Part shown: positions 50,331-59,659 of the stretch, piece by piece | Layout: every line of letters starts with the position of its first letter | Position numbering within the stretch: the stretch's first letter is position 1 | Assembly: GCF_009834875.1 (NCBI RefSeq) | Contig: NZ_WVHT01000002.1 | Span: 434,001 to 498,000, forward strand | Direction: 5' to 3' | DNA from: Hufsiella arboris | GTDB lineage: Bacteria; Bacteroidota; Bacteroidia; Sphingobacteriales; Sphingobacteriaceae | DNA length: 64,000 bases | Translations under genes and position numbers: made by a program | The notes under the pieces: generated by a model | The model's input: the letters and a program-made list of their open reading frames with translations, nothing else | Database searches by the model: none | What the model was told of the DNA's origin: nothing

Positions 50331-51443
50331 ATGAAGCGTTTTGTTATAAAAAAACAGACATCAATCATCGCTCCGGGATCATCACCCGGCGCCATTGAAC
50401 TTGAAGACGGCGCTTTAAAGCCGATCATCAGGGTACATTCATACAACGAAAAAAGTTATTTTCAGGACGAGATTAGCTCTGCGGAGGAGCTCGAAATTTC
50501 CCTACGCAAACATAAGGCGTTAACAAAATGGATTGAAGTTCGCGGATTGGGGAGTATCAAAATGCTTGACCTGATAAGCAACAAATTTCATATTCACAAC
50601 CTGGTGATTGAAGATATTGTAACTATCTCTCAGCGCCCGAAACTTGATGAGTATGATGATTATATATTCGCTATCAGCCGTTTGATCTTCGTGAACAAAA
50701 ATCTTGAGATTGAAAACCAGCAGGTTTCGTTTATCGTAATGCCAGATATCATGATCTCTTTTCAGGAAGGCCATGAGGATATGTGTAAAAACCTTATCGC
50801 GCGCTTGAAAGCCGGCAAAGGAATTATCCGTACTGCCGGACCTTCCTTTATGATGTATTCGCTGATGGATGTTATTATCGATCAATATTTCACGCTTCTT
50901 TACCGAATGAGCGACGAGTTGGACGCATTGGAAGAACTCCTTCAGCGAAAACCAAATAAGCACATCATGTATAAGATACAGGATATAAAACGTGTAATGG
51001 TACTTTTGCGGCGAACCGCCTGGCCCGAGCGTGATAAGATCAATGACATGATCCGAAGCGAATCGCGGCTTATAACAGATGAAACCCGGACATTCCTGAA
51101 AGACGCTTACGACCATTGTATGCATGTGGTGGACCTGGTCGAAAGTTTTAAAGACGTAACGACTACGCTCGTTGATATGAACTTGTCGATTATAAGTAAT
51201 CGTATGAACGAGATTATGAAGGTGCTTACCATTATATCTTCTATATTCATTCCTTTGACCTTCATCGCCGGAGTGTATGGGATGAATTTTGCTTACGAGG
51301 ATCCAAAAACGCACCATATCCTGCCTCATAATATGCCGGAGCTCTACGCGAAAAACGGTTACTTGTATACGCTGATTGTGATGGCTATTATCGCCGTAAT
51401 TCAAATCATTTACTTCTGGCGTAAAGGTTGGCTGCGTGATTAA
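50331..51443 (+). CDS. corA: Magnesium/cobalt transporter CorA
   Basis: 370 residues. A long cytoplasmic N-terminal domain leads to two C-terminal membrane helices (VLTIISSIFIPLTFIAGVYG and LYTLIVMAIIAVIQIIYFW) joined by the signature GMN in YGMNFAYED near 320. This is the CorA ion-selective loop. It would act as a pentameric Mg2+ (and Co2+) channel in the inner membrane. It is 6 bp after the WbqC gene and followed 53 bp later by mgtE, so two different magnesium transporters are side by side. A 294-codon antisense frame lies inside but has no family features. Confidence 0.93.
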   Translation: MKRFVIKKQTSIIAPGSSPGAIELEDGALKPIIRVHSYNEKSYFQDEISSAEELEISLRKHKALTKWIEVRGLGSIKMLDLISNKFHIHNLVIEDIVTISQRPKLDEYDDYIFAISRLIFVNKNLEIENQQVSFIVMPDIMISFQEGHEDMCKNLIARLKAGKGIIRTAGPSFMMYSLMDVIIDQYFTLLYRMSDELDALEELLQRKPNKHIMYKIQDIKRVMVLLRRTAWPERDKINDMIRSESRLITDETRTFLKDAYDHCMHVVDLVESFKDVTTTLVDMNLSIISNRMNEIMKVLTIISSIFIPLTFIAGVYGMNFAYEDPKTHHILPHNMPELYAKNGYLYTLIVMAIIAVIQIIYFWRKGWLRD

Positions 51444-51496
51444 TCAGCGGGGTAAGTAACCTAACTTTCAACCATTTTTTTCTATTTTAGCAAGCC

Positions 51497-52846
51497 ATGC
51501 AATCATTTGAGCTTGATAAAACCGATTTGCAGCGCGTTAAACAGGCGCTCGAAGGCGACGAGGAGAACTTAAAGTCCTTGTTATCAGAGTATCATGCTTC
51601 TGAGATTGCAATCCTGTTTGAAAATATCCCGCAGGAGTCCCGTGAACGCATCATTCATATTCTTCCCGCCGAGATTGCATCCGAAGTGCTTTCGGAGATG
51701 GACGCAGAAATTCACCCGGAAAAAATCCTGGAAAACCTGCATCCTGAAAAGCGTTCAGAGATCCTGGAGGAGCTGGATTATGACGATGCTACTGACATCA
51801 TCAGCCAGTTACCCGAACATAAAAAGGAAGAGCTGCTTGGCGAGATGGATGAAGAGGATGCCACGCAGATCCGTAACCTGTTAACTTTCCCGGAAGATAC
51901 AGCCGGCGGTATCATGAACACCGAGGTTATCAAGGTAAACCTGGGGCTCACAAAAATGCAGGCTATCGATGAAATTATCCGGCAGTCTGAAGAGATTGAA
52001 GAATTTTATACGATCAATGTCGTTAACGATAATAATCAGCTTCAGGGAATTGTATCGCTCAAAGACATCATTAAGGCAAAATATACGATACACATCAGTG
52101 AGCTGGTAAACCACGAATTTGTATATGTTAAGGCGCAAACGGATCAGGAAGAAGTTGCCAGGCTTATTTCCCAGTATAATTTAACTACTATCCCGGTTGT
52201 AGACGATGAGATGCACTTACTTGGCCGGATTACATTTGATGATGTAATCGACGTAATGGAAGCAGAGAACACGGAGGATATCCTTAAGATTTCCGGTGTA
52301 TCCGAAGATGAAGAGCTTTCTGGTAACTGGAAAGAGGCAGTAAAAAGCCGTTTACCATGGTTGGTTATCAATCTCGCAACAGCATTTCTGGCGGCTTCTG
52401 TAACCTGGAACTTTAAAAGCACCATTGAGCGGCTTGTTGTTTTATCTGGTTATATGACAATCATCGCAGGAATGGGTGGAAACGCGGCTACTCAGGCTTT
52501 GGCGGTAACCGTCCGGCGTATTTCTTTAAATGACTTGAGTGACAGGCAGGCTTATCAAACCATTTTAAAAGAGATAACCGTGGGGGTAATCAATGGGGCG
52601 GCCAATGGTTTTATCGTTTTCCTGGTGGCGATATTTTATAACTCCAATCCCATGCTTGGACTGGTGGTTTTTCTGGCTATGACAGGAAATTTGTTTATCG
52701 CCGGAATAGCCGGTTCAACCATTCCGCTGTTGCTAAAAAGAGTTGGGATCGACCCTGCAATTGCATCTTCTATCATCATAACGACCTTTACCGACGTCTT
52801 TGGCTTTCTACTAATCCTCGGACTTGCGAGTAAGCTGCTATTATAA
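51497..52846 (+). CDS. mgtE: Magnesium transporter MgtE
   Basis: 449 residues. An N-terminal superhelical domain with MDAEIHPEKILENLHPEKRS and ELDYDDATDIISQLPEHK leads to two CBS domains (about 135-250; TIPVVDDEMHLLGRITFDD). Five C-terminal membrane helices follow, with GMGGNAATQALAVTVRRI near 325 and IPLLLKRVGIDPAIASSII near 410. MgtE is a Mg2+-gated dimeric channel in which Mg2+ bound to the N and CBS domains closes the pore. It is the last gene of the WbqC-corA-mgtE run. Confidence 0.93.
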   Translation: MQSFELDKTDLQRVKQALEGDEENLKSLLSEYHASEIAILFENIPQESRERIIHILPAEIASEVLSEMDAEIHPEKILENLHPEKRSEILEELDYDDATDIISQLPEHKKEELLGEMDEEDATQIRNLLTFPEDTAGGIMNTEVIKVNLGLTKMQAIDEIIRQSEEIEEFYTINVVNDNNQLQGIVSLKDIIKAKYTIHISELVNHEFVYVKAQTDQEEVARLISQYNLTTIPVVDDEMHLLGRITFDDVIDVMEAENTEDILKISGVSEDEELSGNWKEAVKSRLPWLVINLATAFLAASVTWNFKSTIERLVVLSGYMTIIAGMGGNAATQALAVTVRRISLNDLSDRQAYQTILKEITVGVINGAANGFIVFLVAIFYNSNPMLGLVVFLAMTGNLFIAGIAGSTIPLLLKRVGIDPAIASSIIITTFTDVFGFLLILGLASKLLL

Positions 52847-52999
52847 GGCAAACAGATCTGGACTATATAATGGTTTCCTGGGCTTGCTCATGCATTGATT
52901 TTTCATTTATCCAGTTTTCGTATTTTTTTTTAACGCGGCGTAGGGGTGTAGTGCAAGTTTATTGTATTATCTGTAAACAAGCAATTTAAATGTTTACTT

Positions 53000-53689
53000 A
53001 TGATACCGGCAATGTTATTTTGTATCCTCCGACGTTATCTCTCCGATAAAAAAGTAGATCGGAATTTTATAGCGGAGACTTTTACTCAACTGAAAACTTC
53101 CATAAAACCAGTACTGATAGCAATCCTTTTCATTGCCGCCTCGGCAAGCGTTTGTGCGAATGAACAGACATTGAATTACAGTGTGTTACACAATGGAAAG
53201 GTTGTTGGAAGCATGCAGCTTTACCAAAAAAGATCAGGCGAAAACCTGTATCTTCGTATACATTCGGATGTGAAAATGCGTCTTATTGTAGGCATCCACG
53301 TCCAGTTAGAGGAAGAATCGTTTTATAAATACGGGAAACTAATAAACTCGCGTCTTTGCAGAAAAGTAAACGGCGACGAAAAAGCAAACCGGCAAACCAT
53401 TGCGTCGGGAAATAACTATAAAACAATAGCGGAAGGGAGATCTGGTATCATGAGTACTCCAAACATCGATACAAATCTTATTATGCTTTATGTGAATGAA
53501 CCAGGGTTAACGACAAAGGTTTATTCAGATAACTTCCAAAAGTTCCTGAACATCAGGAAGGTTAAAACACATTGCTACAGGATCGATCTGCCTGACGGGA
53601 ATTACAATGATTACACCTACACCAACGGAATATGCAGTAAAATAGATATACACCATACGCTTTATACCATTCAAGTTCAACTCACCTGA
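53000..53689 (+). CDS. DUF6134 exported protein
   Basis: 229 residues as drawn from the ATG at 53000, with a hydrophobic signal near residues 36-52 (KPVLIAILFIAASASVCA). The first 30 residues before it are unusual, and a later non-ATG start may be true; the predicted mature part begins NEQTLNYSVLHNGKVVGSMQ. This belongs to the DUF6134 family of Bacteroidota, a lipocalin-like beta fold of unknown function. It is the first of six genes that are all coupled or nearly so (the next begins 2 bp after its stop), ending in an STN protein. Confidence 0.75.
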   Translation: MIPAMLFCILRRYLSDKKVDRNFIAETFTQLKTSIKPVLIAILFIAASASVCANEQTLNYSVLHNGKVVGSMQLYQKRSGENLYLRIHSDVKMRLIVGIHVQLEEESFYKYGKLINSRLCRKVNGDEKANRQTIASGNNYKTIAEGRSGIMSTPNIDTNLIMLYVNEPGLTTKVYSDNFQKFLNIRKVKTHCYRIDLPDGNYNDYTYTNGICSKIDIHHTLYTIQVQLT

Positions 53690-53690
53690 T

Positions 53691-54677
53691 ATGAAAATTT
53701 TAGTAACAGGCGCCACAGGATTTATAGGGCAGCGCTTAGCCATTAAACTTGCAAAGCAAGGGAATGAAGTGCACGCGTTATGCCGCGATCCTTTTCACCC
53801 ATATTTAGCTGAACACCATAATGTTAAGCCGTTTAAAGGCGATATTCTTGATAAACAAAGCCTGCTCAATGCGATAAAAGATTGCACACAAGTGTATCAT
53901 ACTGCGGCTATGGCAAAAATGTGGACTCATGATAAGTCTGAATTTCATAGGGTTAATGTTTCGGGAACTCGCAATGTTTTGGAAGTCGCCGAACTTTCTG
54001 GCATCGAGAAAATGGTTTATACTTCTAGCTGTGGAGTTATCGGACCCACGATAAATGAACCGTTGAGTGAGAACGATCCAAGAATTACCGGTTTCCCCAT
54101 CGATTACGAGCGGACAAAATACCTGGCTGAGCTGGAAGTAAACAATTTTGCGAAAAGAGGTTTTCCGGTTGTCACTGTAAATCCTTCAAGGGTATACGGG
54201 GAAGGACCTGTTACAGACAGTAATACCGTGAGCAAAATGGTTACAGGTTATCTAAAAGGAACCTGGCGGATTATCCCCGGAAACGGCGAGCAGATTGCTA
54301 ATTACGCTTACCTCGACGACGTTGTTAACGGCCATATCGCTGCAATGAAGCAGGGAAAGATCGGACAGCGTTACATATTGGGCGGTGAAGATATCAGCTT
54401 CAACTCTTTTTTTGATGTAGTGCAGCGTGTATCCGGCAAAAAGAAGCGCTTGTACCACCTGCCGCAGCCTGTTATTAAGTTTTACAGTTATGTTGAGTGG
54501 CTTAAGACGACTCTTACGGGCCTGCCGCCGGTTTTTCTTCCGGAGTTTGCCGACAGGTTAAAATACAATCAGAAATATACCAGTCAGAAGGCTATTGAAC
54601 AATTAACTTATAAAATAACGCCTTTTGAAGAAGGTATGGAGCGGACCGTAAATTATATCAGGAAATGCATCATTTAA
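53691..54677 (+). CDS. NAD-dependent epimerase/dehydratase, dihydroflavonol-reductase-like
   Basis: 328 residues of extended SDR type. The Rossmann motif is VTGATGFIGQRLAIKLAKQG at residues 5-24. The catalytic YxxxK is in IDYERTKYLAELEV near 140 (Y and K four apart), and NPSRVYGEGP near 163 is a substrate-site block. Nearest relatives reduce sterol-like, flavonoid-like or hopanoid substrates; the substrate here is unknown. It lies directly behind the DUF6134 gene and overlaps the next SDR gene by 13 bp, so translation is coupled. Confidence 0.88.
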   Translation: MKILVTGATGFIGQRLAIKLAKQGNEVHALCRDPFHPYLAEHHNVKPFKGDILDKQSLLNAIKDCTQVYHTAAMAKMWTHDKSEFHRVNVSGTRNVLEVAELSGIEKMVYTSSCGVIGPTINEPLSENDPRITGFPIDYERTKYLAELEVNNFAKRGFPVVTVNPSRVYGEGPVTDSNTVSKMVTGYLKGTWRIIPGNGEQIANYAYLDDVVNGHIAAMKQGKIGQRYILGGEDISFNSFFDVVQRVSGKKKRLYHLPQPVIKFYSYVEWLKTTLTGLPPVFLPEFADRLKYNQKYTSQKAIEQLTYKITPFEEGMERTVNYIRKCII

Positions 54678-55510
54678 CTGCGATTGTAACCGGAGCCAGT
54701 GAGGGTTTGGGAAAATGTATTGCCTTCGAACTTGCAAACTACGGGGTTAACCTGGTACTCGTCTCATTACCAGAAAGCGGACTTCCCCAGCTGTGTGACT
54801 TTATCAAGAAAAACTATCACGTAAATGTTCACAAAATTGAAACCGATCTTTGCCGGTTTGAGAATTACGAATCGATTTTTAATGAGCTGAAAGAAGCTGG
54901 AATACGCGTTGATATTTTAATTAACAATGCAGGCGTAGGTAATTTTGCTCTGTTCCTGGATAAGAGTTTAGCTTTCTACAAATCGCAAATCCAGTTAAAC
55001 GCGATGGTGCCGGTACTATTAACACGACTTTTTCTGGAGCAGGTAAAAGATAATTCGCCATGTTATATTCTTAACGTGGGCAGTCTGGGTGGTCGATTTA
55101 TCATGCCACAAAAACAGGTTTACGGCGCTACAAAGTCGTTTGTACGTTATTTTACAAACTGCCTGAGGCTGGAATTATGCGATACCAATGTTAGCGTTAG
55201 TTTGTTAAGTCCCGGCGGGATTAACACCAAGCCGGAATTGTTGGTGCTTCATAATTCGCTAAAAGGTTTATCAAGAGCCAGCATTCTCGAACCGGAAGCC
55301 GTTGCCCGTATTGCAATAAAAGGCATGTTTGCCGGAAAAAAAGAAATTGTACCCGGCCGCTTAAACCAGTTGCTGGTACTTCTGGATAGCCTGCTGCCGG
55401 CAGAAATTAAAGACATCATCATGAAACGGAGGATGAAGAAAATTGTAAGCAAAAATACTCACATACAATCTGCCCATGCCGAATCACTGCTTAAAGAATC
55501 CATGCCATGA
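54665..55510 (+). CDS. Short-chain dehydrogenase/reductase
   Basis: 281 residues of classical SDR type. Cofactor motif TGASEGLGKCIAFELANYGV at residues 8-27, NNAGVGNFALF near 88, and the catalytic tyrosine-lysine in QVYGATKSFVRYFT near 157. The ~30 C-terminal residues form an extra helix and basic tail (MKRRMKKIVSKN). The substrate is unknown, perhaps a 3-oxoacyl or steroid-like compound. It begins 13 bp before the previous stop and its TGA overlaps the sigma-factor ATG as ATGA. Confidence 0.88.
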   Translation: MHHLTAIVTGASEGLGKCIAFELANYGVNLVLVSLPESGLPQLCDFIKKNYHVNVHKIETDLCRFENYESIFNELKEAGIRVDILINNAGVGNFALFLDKSLAFYKSQIQLNAMVPVLLTRLFLEQVKDNSPCYILNVGSLGGRFIMPQKQVYGATKSFVRYFTNCLRLELCDTNVSVSLLSPGGINTKPELLVLHNSLKGLSRASILEPEAVARIAIKGMFAGKKEIVPGRLNQLLVLLDSLLPAEIKDIIMKRRMKKIVSKNTHIQSAHAESLLKESMP

Positions 55511-56130
55511 TAAAAGCACTTATCTTTAATGAAGATTATCTGAATTGCGAAATGGCATACAGCGAACGAGAAACCGTTGACATCCGGACCGGTGAAACTG
55601 AAAAGGCTTTTGAAAAACTTTTCAGGGAAAACTTCAAGAGCCTTCACGCTTATGCTTTTTCGTTCGTAAAGGATAATGAATCGGCAGAAGAAATCGTACA
55701 AAATGTATTTTTTCGGATTTGGGAAAAGAATGAAGAACTCGCGCTCGATAGTTCGTTAAAAGCATATTTATTTCGATCGGTACATAACGAGAGTCTCAAT
55801 CAGCTTAAGAGGCAAAAGATTCGGAAAAGCATTCACATAAGTTATGAATCCGAAAATCTTAGCGCCTCTGGGGTCGCATCGGAAAAAGTAACGGTTTCGG
55901 AATTGCAGCACAGCCTGCAGCAAGCATTGCTGGCTTTGCCGCAGCAATGCAGGACTATATTTCAATTAAGCCGGTTTGACCAGCTTAAATACCGCCAGAT
56001 AGCTGAGGAATTAGGCATTTCGGTTAAGACAGTTGAAAATCAAATGGGTAAGGCATTGAAAATTCTCCGTGTCAAGCTTGCTGAATTCTTGATAATCATT
56101 TTTGCATTAATTTTAAATCAGGTCAAATGA
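55507..56130 (+). CDS. ECF sigma factor (FecI-like)
   Basis: 207 residues. Region 2 is FEKLFRENFKSLHAYAFSFV to IVQNVFFRIWEKN near 35-75, and region 4 helix-turn-helix is RFDQLKYRQIAEELGISVKT near 158, followed by VENQMGKALKILR. The start at 55507 overlaps the SDR stop (ATGA); an inner ATG at 55552 (MAYSERETV) is also possible. Its first 15 residues before that are not typical of the family. It is followed by the anti-sigma FecR gene (ATGA overlap), the usual FecI-FecR arrangement. It probably directs transcription of this operon. Confidence 0.9.
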   Translation: MIKALIFNEDYLNCEMAYSERETVDIRTGETEKAFEKLFRENFKSLHAYAFSFVKDNESAEEIVQNVFFRIWEKNEELALDSSLKAYLFRSVHNESLNQLKRQKIRKSIHISYESENLSASGVASEKVTVSELQHSLQQALLALPQQCRTIFQLSRFDQLKYRQIAEELGISVKTVENQMGKALKILRVKLAEFLIIIFALILNQVK

Positions 56131-57104
56131 ATACCGGTAATAAACATGTAAACGACGATCTGCTGATTAAATACATTATCGGTGAAGCCGGAGATCAGGA
56201 TCGTGCGCTGACTGAAAAATGGATTAATGAAAGCGATGAGAACCGGCAGCGGTACATTCATATCAAACAAATATGGGATGAAAGCAGCGAGGTAATATCA
56301 GGATTACAGGCTGATGAGAATGCCGCATGGAACCGGCTGCAAAAAAGAATCAAAACATCCGGTTCTGCACCCGGACAAAATAAAAAAAATCTCAATTTAA
56401 GATGGTTGCAGGTGGCGGCAGCAATCATTGTAGCTGGGATTTGCGGCCTGATCTTTTACAGGCAGTTTTATCTTCCCACTAATCTGTTAACCTACAAAAC
56501 ACAAAACTCAATTCGTACAGAAATACTTCCTGATGGTTCTGTGGTTACGCTAAATGCGCACTCAACAATAGTATTTCCGGCTCGATTTAGTGGCGAACAG
56601 CGAAATATAACGTTAGCCGGAGAGGCGTTTTTTAACGTTCAGCCAGATAAATCCAAGCCATTTCTGATTCGCTGTGGACAGGTAACCGTAAGGGTGGTAG
56701 GCACCTCATTTAATGTTAAAAGCAATGCCGGAAAAACAGAAGTTAACGTAGAAACAGGGGTTGTTCGTGTTAACAACCCTCAAAGCAGCATTGAGCTTCA
56801 TCCGGGTGAAAAGGTTACGATACGAACCGAAAGTTCGTCCGCTGTTAAAGAAGCTTCAAAAGGGAAATTGTATAACTATTATATCACTAAGGAACTGGTT
56901 TGCGAACAAACTCCTTTATCGGAGCTCGTGGAAACTTTAAACAAGATTTACGGATCAGATATCGTTATCGCTAATTCCAAAATTCGCAGCCTGCCCATTA
57001 CGACAACTTTCAAACAACAATCATTGAACGACATATTAGACGTCGTTTCAAAAACCCTTGATGTAAAGGTCCGTAACAACGGAAAGCAAATCAGCTTATA
57101 TTAA
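56127..57104 (+). CDS. FecR-family anti-sigma factor
   Basis: 325 residues. A cytoplasmic N-terminal part (sigma-binding, about 1-85) is followed by one helix near 92-110 (LQVAAAIIVAGICGLIFYRQ). The periplasmic FecR domain has LLTYKTQNSIRTEILPDGSV, NLAGEAFFNVQPDKSKPFL-like blocks near 163, and the C-terminal DUF4974-like domain near 255-325 (ELVETLNKIYGSDIVIANSK). It receives a signal from an outer-membrane partner with an STN domain and releases the sigma factor. The STN protein follows 6 bp later. Confidence 0.9.
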   Translation: MNTGNKHVNDDLLIKYIIGEAGDQDRALTEKWINESDENRQRYIHIKQIWDESSEVISGLQADENAAWNRLQKRIKTSGSAPGQNKKNLNLRWLQVAAAIIVAGICGLIFYRQFYLPTNLLTYKTQNSIRTEILPDGSVVTLNAHSTIVFPARFSGEQRNITLAGEAFFNVQPDKSKPFLIRCGQVTVRVVGTSFNVKSNAGKTEVNVETGVVRVNNPQSSIELHPGEKVTIRTESSSAVKEASKGKLYNYYITKELVCEQTPLSELVETLNKIYGSDIVIANSKIRSLPITTTFKQQSLNDILDVVSKTLDVKVRNNGKQISLY

Positions 57105-57110
57105 AATTGT

Positions 57111-58829
57111 ATGTTCAAAATGTATATCGCGTTGAACCTGTGCTTCTTCGCTGTAATTTTTGTGCCTTGTGTTAAAGCGCAATCCCTGTTAAGCCGTAAT
57201 ATGTCGATTGCCGCTCATGGACAAAGGATAGATGATGTGCTTCAGATGATTGAAGGAAAAGGTGGATTCAATTTCTCCTATAACAGCGATAATCTTCCAA
57301 AAGACAGCGTAGTTACCATAGAGGCCAATAACGAAACGGTTAAAGAAGTGCTGGATAAACTGCTGAACAACAAATATCAGTACCGTGAAGCCAAAGATCA
57401 TATCATCCTGAAATATTCTCCTTCTGAACTGGTATTAATTACGGAGCGGGCCGAGAACGAGGATAAGAATTACCTGATCAGCGGTTTTATTCATGATAAA
57501 CGAAGTGGAAACAGACTTCCGAATGCCAGCGTGTATGAGCGTAACCAGTTACAGTCGGCAATTACTGATGAACAAGGACATTTTCAAATTAAGCTTCATA
57601 ATAACAATAATCAGCCTCTGGCTATTACTATCAGTAAAGAGTTCTATCGCGATACGACGATTGTTTTTCTCTCGGATATTGCAGTAAACGGACACAATAA
57701 CCGCTACAGGTATTCACCCAATTTCAGTGATCTTGAAAATACCTCTTTCGGACGTTTTTTATTAAGCTCAGCGCAGAAATTACAGGCTTTAAATATCGGC
57801 GATTTTATAGCGGAGCGCCCCTTTCAGATATCTTTATATCCGGGACTCAGCACGCATGGAAAATTCAGCGGACAGGTTGTCAATAATATCTCGCTGAATA
57901 TATTGGGCGGGTACAATGCAGGCGTAGACATGGTGGAAGTGGGGGGATTGTTCAATCTTAACCGGGGCGATGTTCGCTATGTGCAGGTTGGCGGCTTGTT
58001 CAACATCGCCGGGGGTTCTATCACCGGCGTTCAGGTTGGAGGAATCTTCAATAATGATCTGGGTAGAGTAAGCGGCGTACAGGTCGCCGGGATATTTAAT
58101 AACGTCAGGAAAAATTATAATGGCGTACAGGTTGGCGGCATCATGAACAAAGTGAAGGATGAAACGTCAGGAATACAGATAGCGGGCCTTTACAATCATG
58201 TTGCTGCAAGTGTCTCAGGAATGCAAATTGGCGGTTTGTTTAATTTTACAAAGAGCAAGCTTCGTGGCATGCAGATCGGCCTGTTGAATTTCGCAAAGTA
58301 TAATCAGGGTTTTCAGATCGGCCTTATTAATGTTTCTGATAGCTCGTCTGGCATGAGTCTCGGATTGGTAAATATCGTCAAAAACGGATACCATAAAATC
58401 GCACTATCATCCAATGAGACTCAGCCGGCAAACATCCAGTTTAAAAGTGGAAGCAATGCACTTTACACGATCTGGCAGGCGGGAACTAATCTTGGCAATC
58501 AAAAACTGTATTCTTTTGGTGCAGGCTTGGGAACTTCATTGCTTTTCACAAATCGTTTTGGAATGAATCCGGAGCTGAGCAGCCGATATTTATACCAGGG
58601 CAGTTGGGATTATCTCAACCTTTTAAACCGGCTGGACCTTGGATTTCATTACAGTTTTTCTAAATACTTTTCGGTCAGTGCGGGACCGGCATTAAATATT
58701 TATTATTCGGATCAAACCGATCCGGTTTCCGGCTACTCTTTTGTAAACGCCCGTGATCATCATTTTGCAACGAATAACAGTAAGGTTAGCGGCTGGATAG
58801 GATGGATGGCAGCTATTTCTTTTTTCTGA
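57111..58829 (+). CDS. STN-domain outer-membrane protein with tandem GVQVGG repeats
   Basis: 572 residues. A signal peptide ending VKAQ (about 24) is followed by an STN (secretin/TonB short N-terminal) domain at about 25-105, a carboxypeptidase-regulatory-like domain at about 123-190, and a linker. Then come about nine tandem repeats of roughly 20 residues from about 265 to 425, each like xxGVQVGGIFNxxxxxxx (GVQVGGIFN, GVQVAGIFN, GMQIGGLFN). The C-terminal 140 residues have alternating barrel-like strands. The repeats resemble the LA_2272-type surface-repeat family. It replaces the TonB-dependent receptor that normally follows FecI-FecR; no plug or barrel of that kind is present. Confidence 0.8.
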   Translation: MFKMYIALNLCFFAVIFVPCVKAQSLLSRNMSIAAHGQRIDDVLQMIEGKGGFNFSYNSDNLPKDSVVTIEANNETVKEVLDKLLNNKYQYREAKDHIILKYSPSELVLITERAENEDKNYLISGFIHDKRSGNRLPNASVYERNQLQSAITDEQGHFQIKLHNNNNQPLAITISKEFYRDTTIVFLSDIAVNGHNNRYRYSPNFSDLENTSFGRFLLSSAQKLQALNIGDFIAERPFQISLYPGLSTHGKFSGQVVNNISLNILGGYNAGVDMVEVGGLFNLNRGDVRYVQVGGLFNIAGGSITGVQVGGIFNNDLGRVSGVQVAGIFNNVRKNYNGVQVGGIMNKVKDETSGIQIAGLYNHVAASVSGMQIGGLFNFTKSKLRGMQIGLLNFAKYNQGFQIGLINVSDSSSGMSLGLVNIVKNGYHKIALSSNETQPANIQFKSGSNALYTIWQAGTNLGNQKLYSFGAGLGTSLLFTNRFGMNPELSSRYLYQGSWDYLNLLNRLDLGFHYSFSKYFSVSAGPALNIYYSDQTDPVSGYSFVNARDHHFATNNSKVSGWIGWMAAISFF

Positions 58830-58892
58830 AATTATTAAGCGACGAAATTCACAAATGTTTTTTGTTAAATTGATTGATTGTTTTGATTATCA

Positions 58893-59651
58893 ATGGTAAT
58901 TTTAAAAGTGATTAATCTCAAAAAGCATCTCCTGTTCCTTATAATTCTTTTAATCGGTCAAACCTCGCTTGCTCAGCAAAAAATCAAAGGTTCAATCCGT
59001 GACCTGTTAACAGATAAACCTATTCCCGACGTAACCGTCATCAACCAGAAAAACTTTGAATTGACGAAAAGTGATTCAGTCGGAAATTTTTCCATTACCG
59101 CAAAAAATGGAGATTTATTGGTTCTAAAATCATTTGTCTATCAAACTGACACTTTGTTGATCACGTCTCAAAAGCCCATTACTATCTATTTGGTCTCAAA
59201 ACAGAACATGCTGAAAGAAGTTACTGTGAAAGGAGTTAAAACCAATTTGGGTGACATGATAGACCGGGAATTCCACGGGCAAACCATTACTAATCAGATT
59301 GACAAGAAATATTATCCTGCATCAGGCAATAAGCAAGACATTGGCGGTGTCGTTGTTCATGTGGGCTATGGTGAAAATAAGGCAGCTGCTAAACGGCGTA
59401 AAATTGAAAGAGAATTTAGCCTTTACAGCGAGATCGATAGTGTGTTTTCAGAAAAAAATGTTGGAAATTATGTACCGCTTCGGGAGGCCGACCTGCGAGA
59501 TTTTATTGATTTGTATAAGCCGTCTATAAAGACTTATACACAGTCCGGCTTTAATCTGGCGGTATATCTGAATGATAGTTATAAAGAATTTATGGCTCTT
59601 CCACCTGATAAACGCAAACTTCCACCATTGAAGAGCGTAGGAAACCGATGA
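58893..59651 (+). CDS. Exported carboxypeptidase-regulatory-like domain protein
   Basis: 252 residues. A signal peptide (LLFLIILLIGQTSLAQ) is followed by one CarboxypepD_reg-like domain (KIKGSIRDLLTDKPIPDVTV, SVGNFSITAKNGDLLVLKSF). A C-terminal part of about 130 residues contains EREFSLYSEIDSVFSEKN and a helical tail (FIDLYKPSIKTYTQSGF). The group is common in Bacteroidota near sigma/anti-sigma or cell-surface genes; the function is unknown. It is 63 bp after the STN gene and may be in the same transcript. Confidence 0.75.
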   Translation: MVILKVINLKKHLLFLIILLIGQTSLAQQKIKGSIRDLLTDKPIPDVTVINQKNFELTKSDSVGNFSITAKNGDLLVLKSFVYQTDTLLITSQKPITIYLVSKQNMLKEVTVKGVKTNLGDMIDREFHGQTITNQIDKKYYPASGNKQDIGGVVVHVGYGENKAAAKRRKIEREFSLYSEIDSVFSEKNVGNYVPLREADLRDFIDLYKPSIKTYTQSGFNLAVYLNDSYKEFMALPPDKRKLPPLKSVGNR

Positions 59652-59659
59652 ACATTCAT

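Noticed and set aside
50520-51404. 294-codon antisense frame inside corA
   Set aside because: Composition (rich in H, Y, I) and position match an antisense shadow of a conserved gene; no domain seen.
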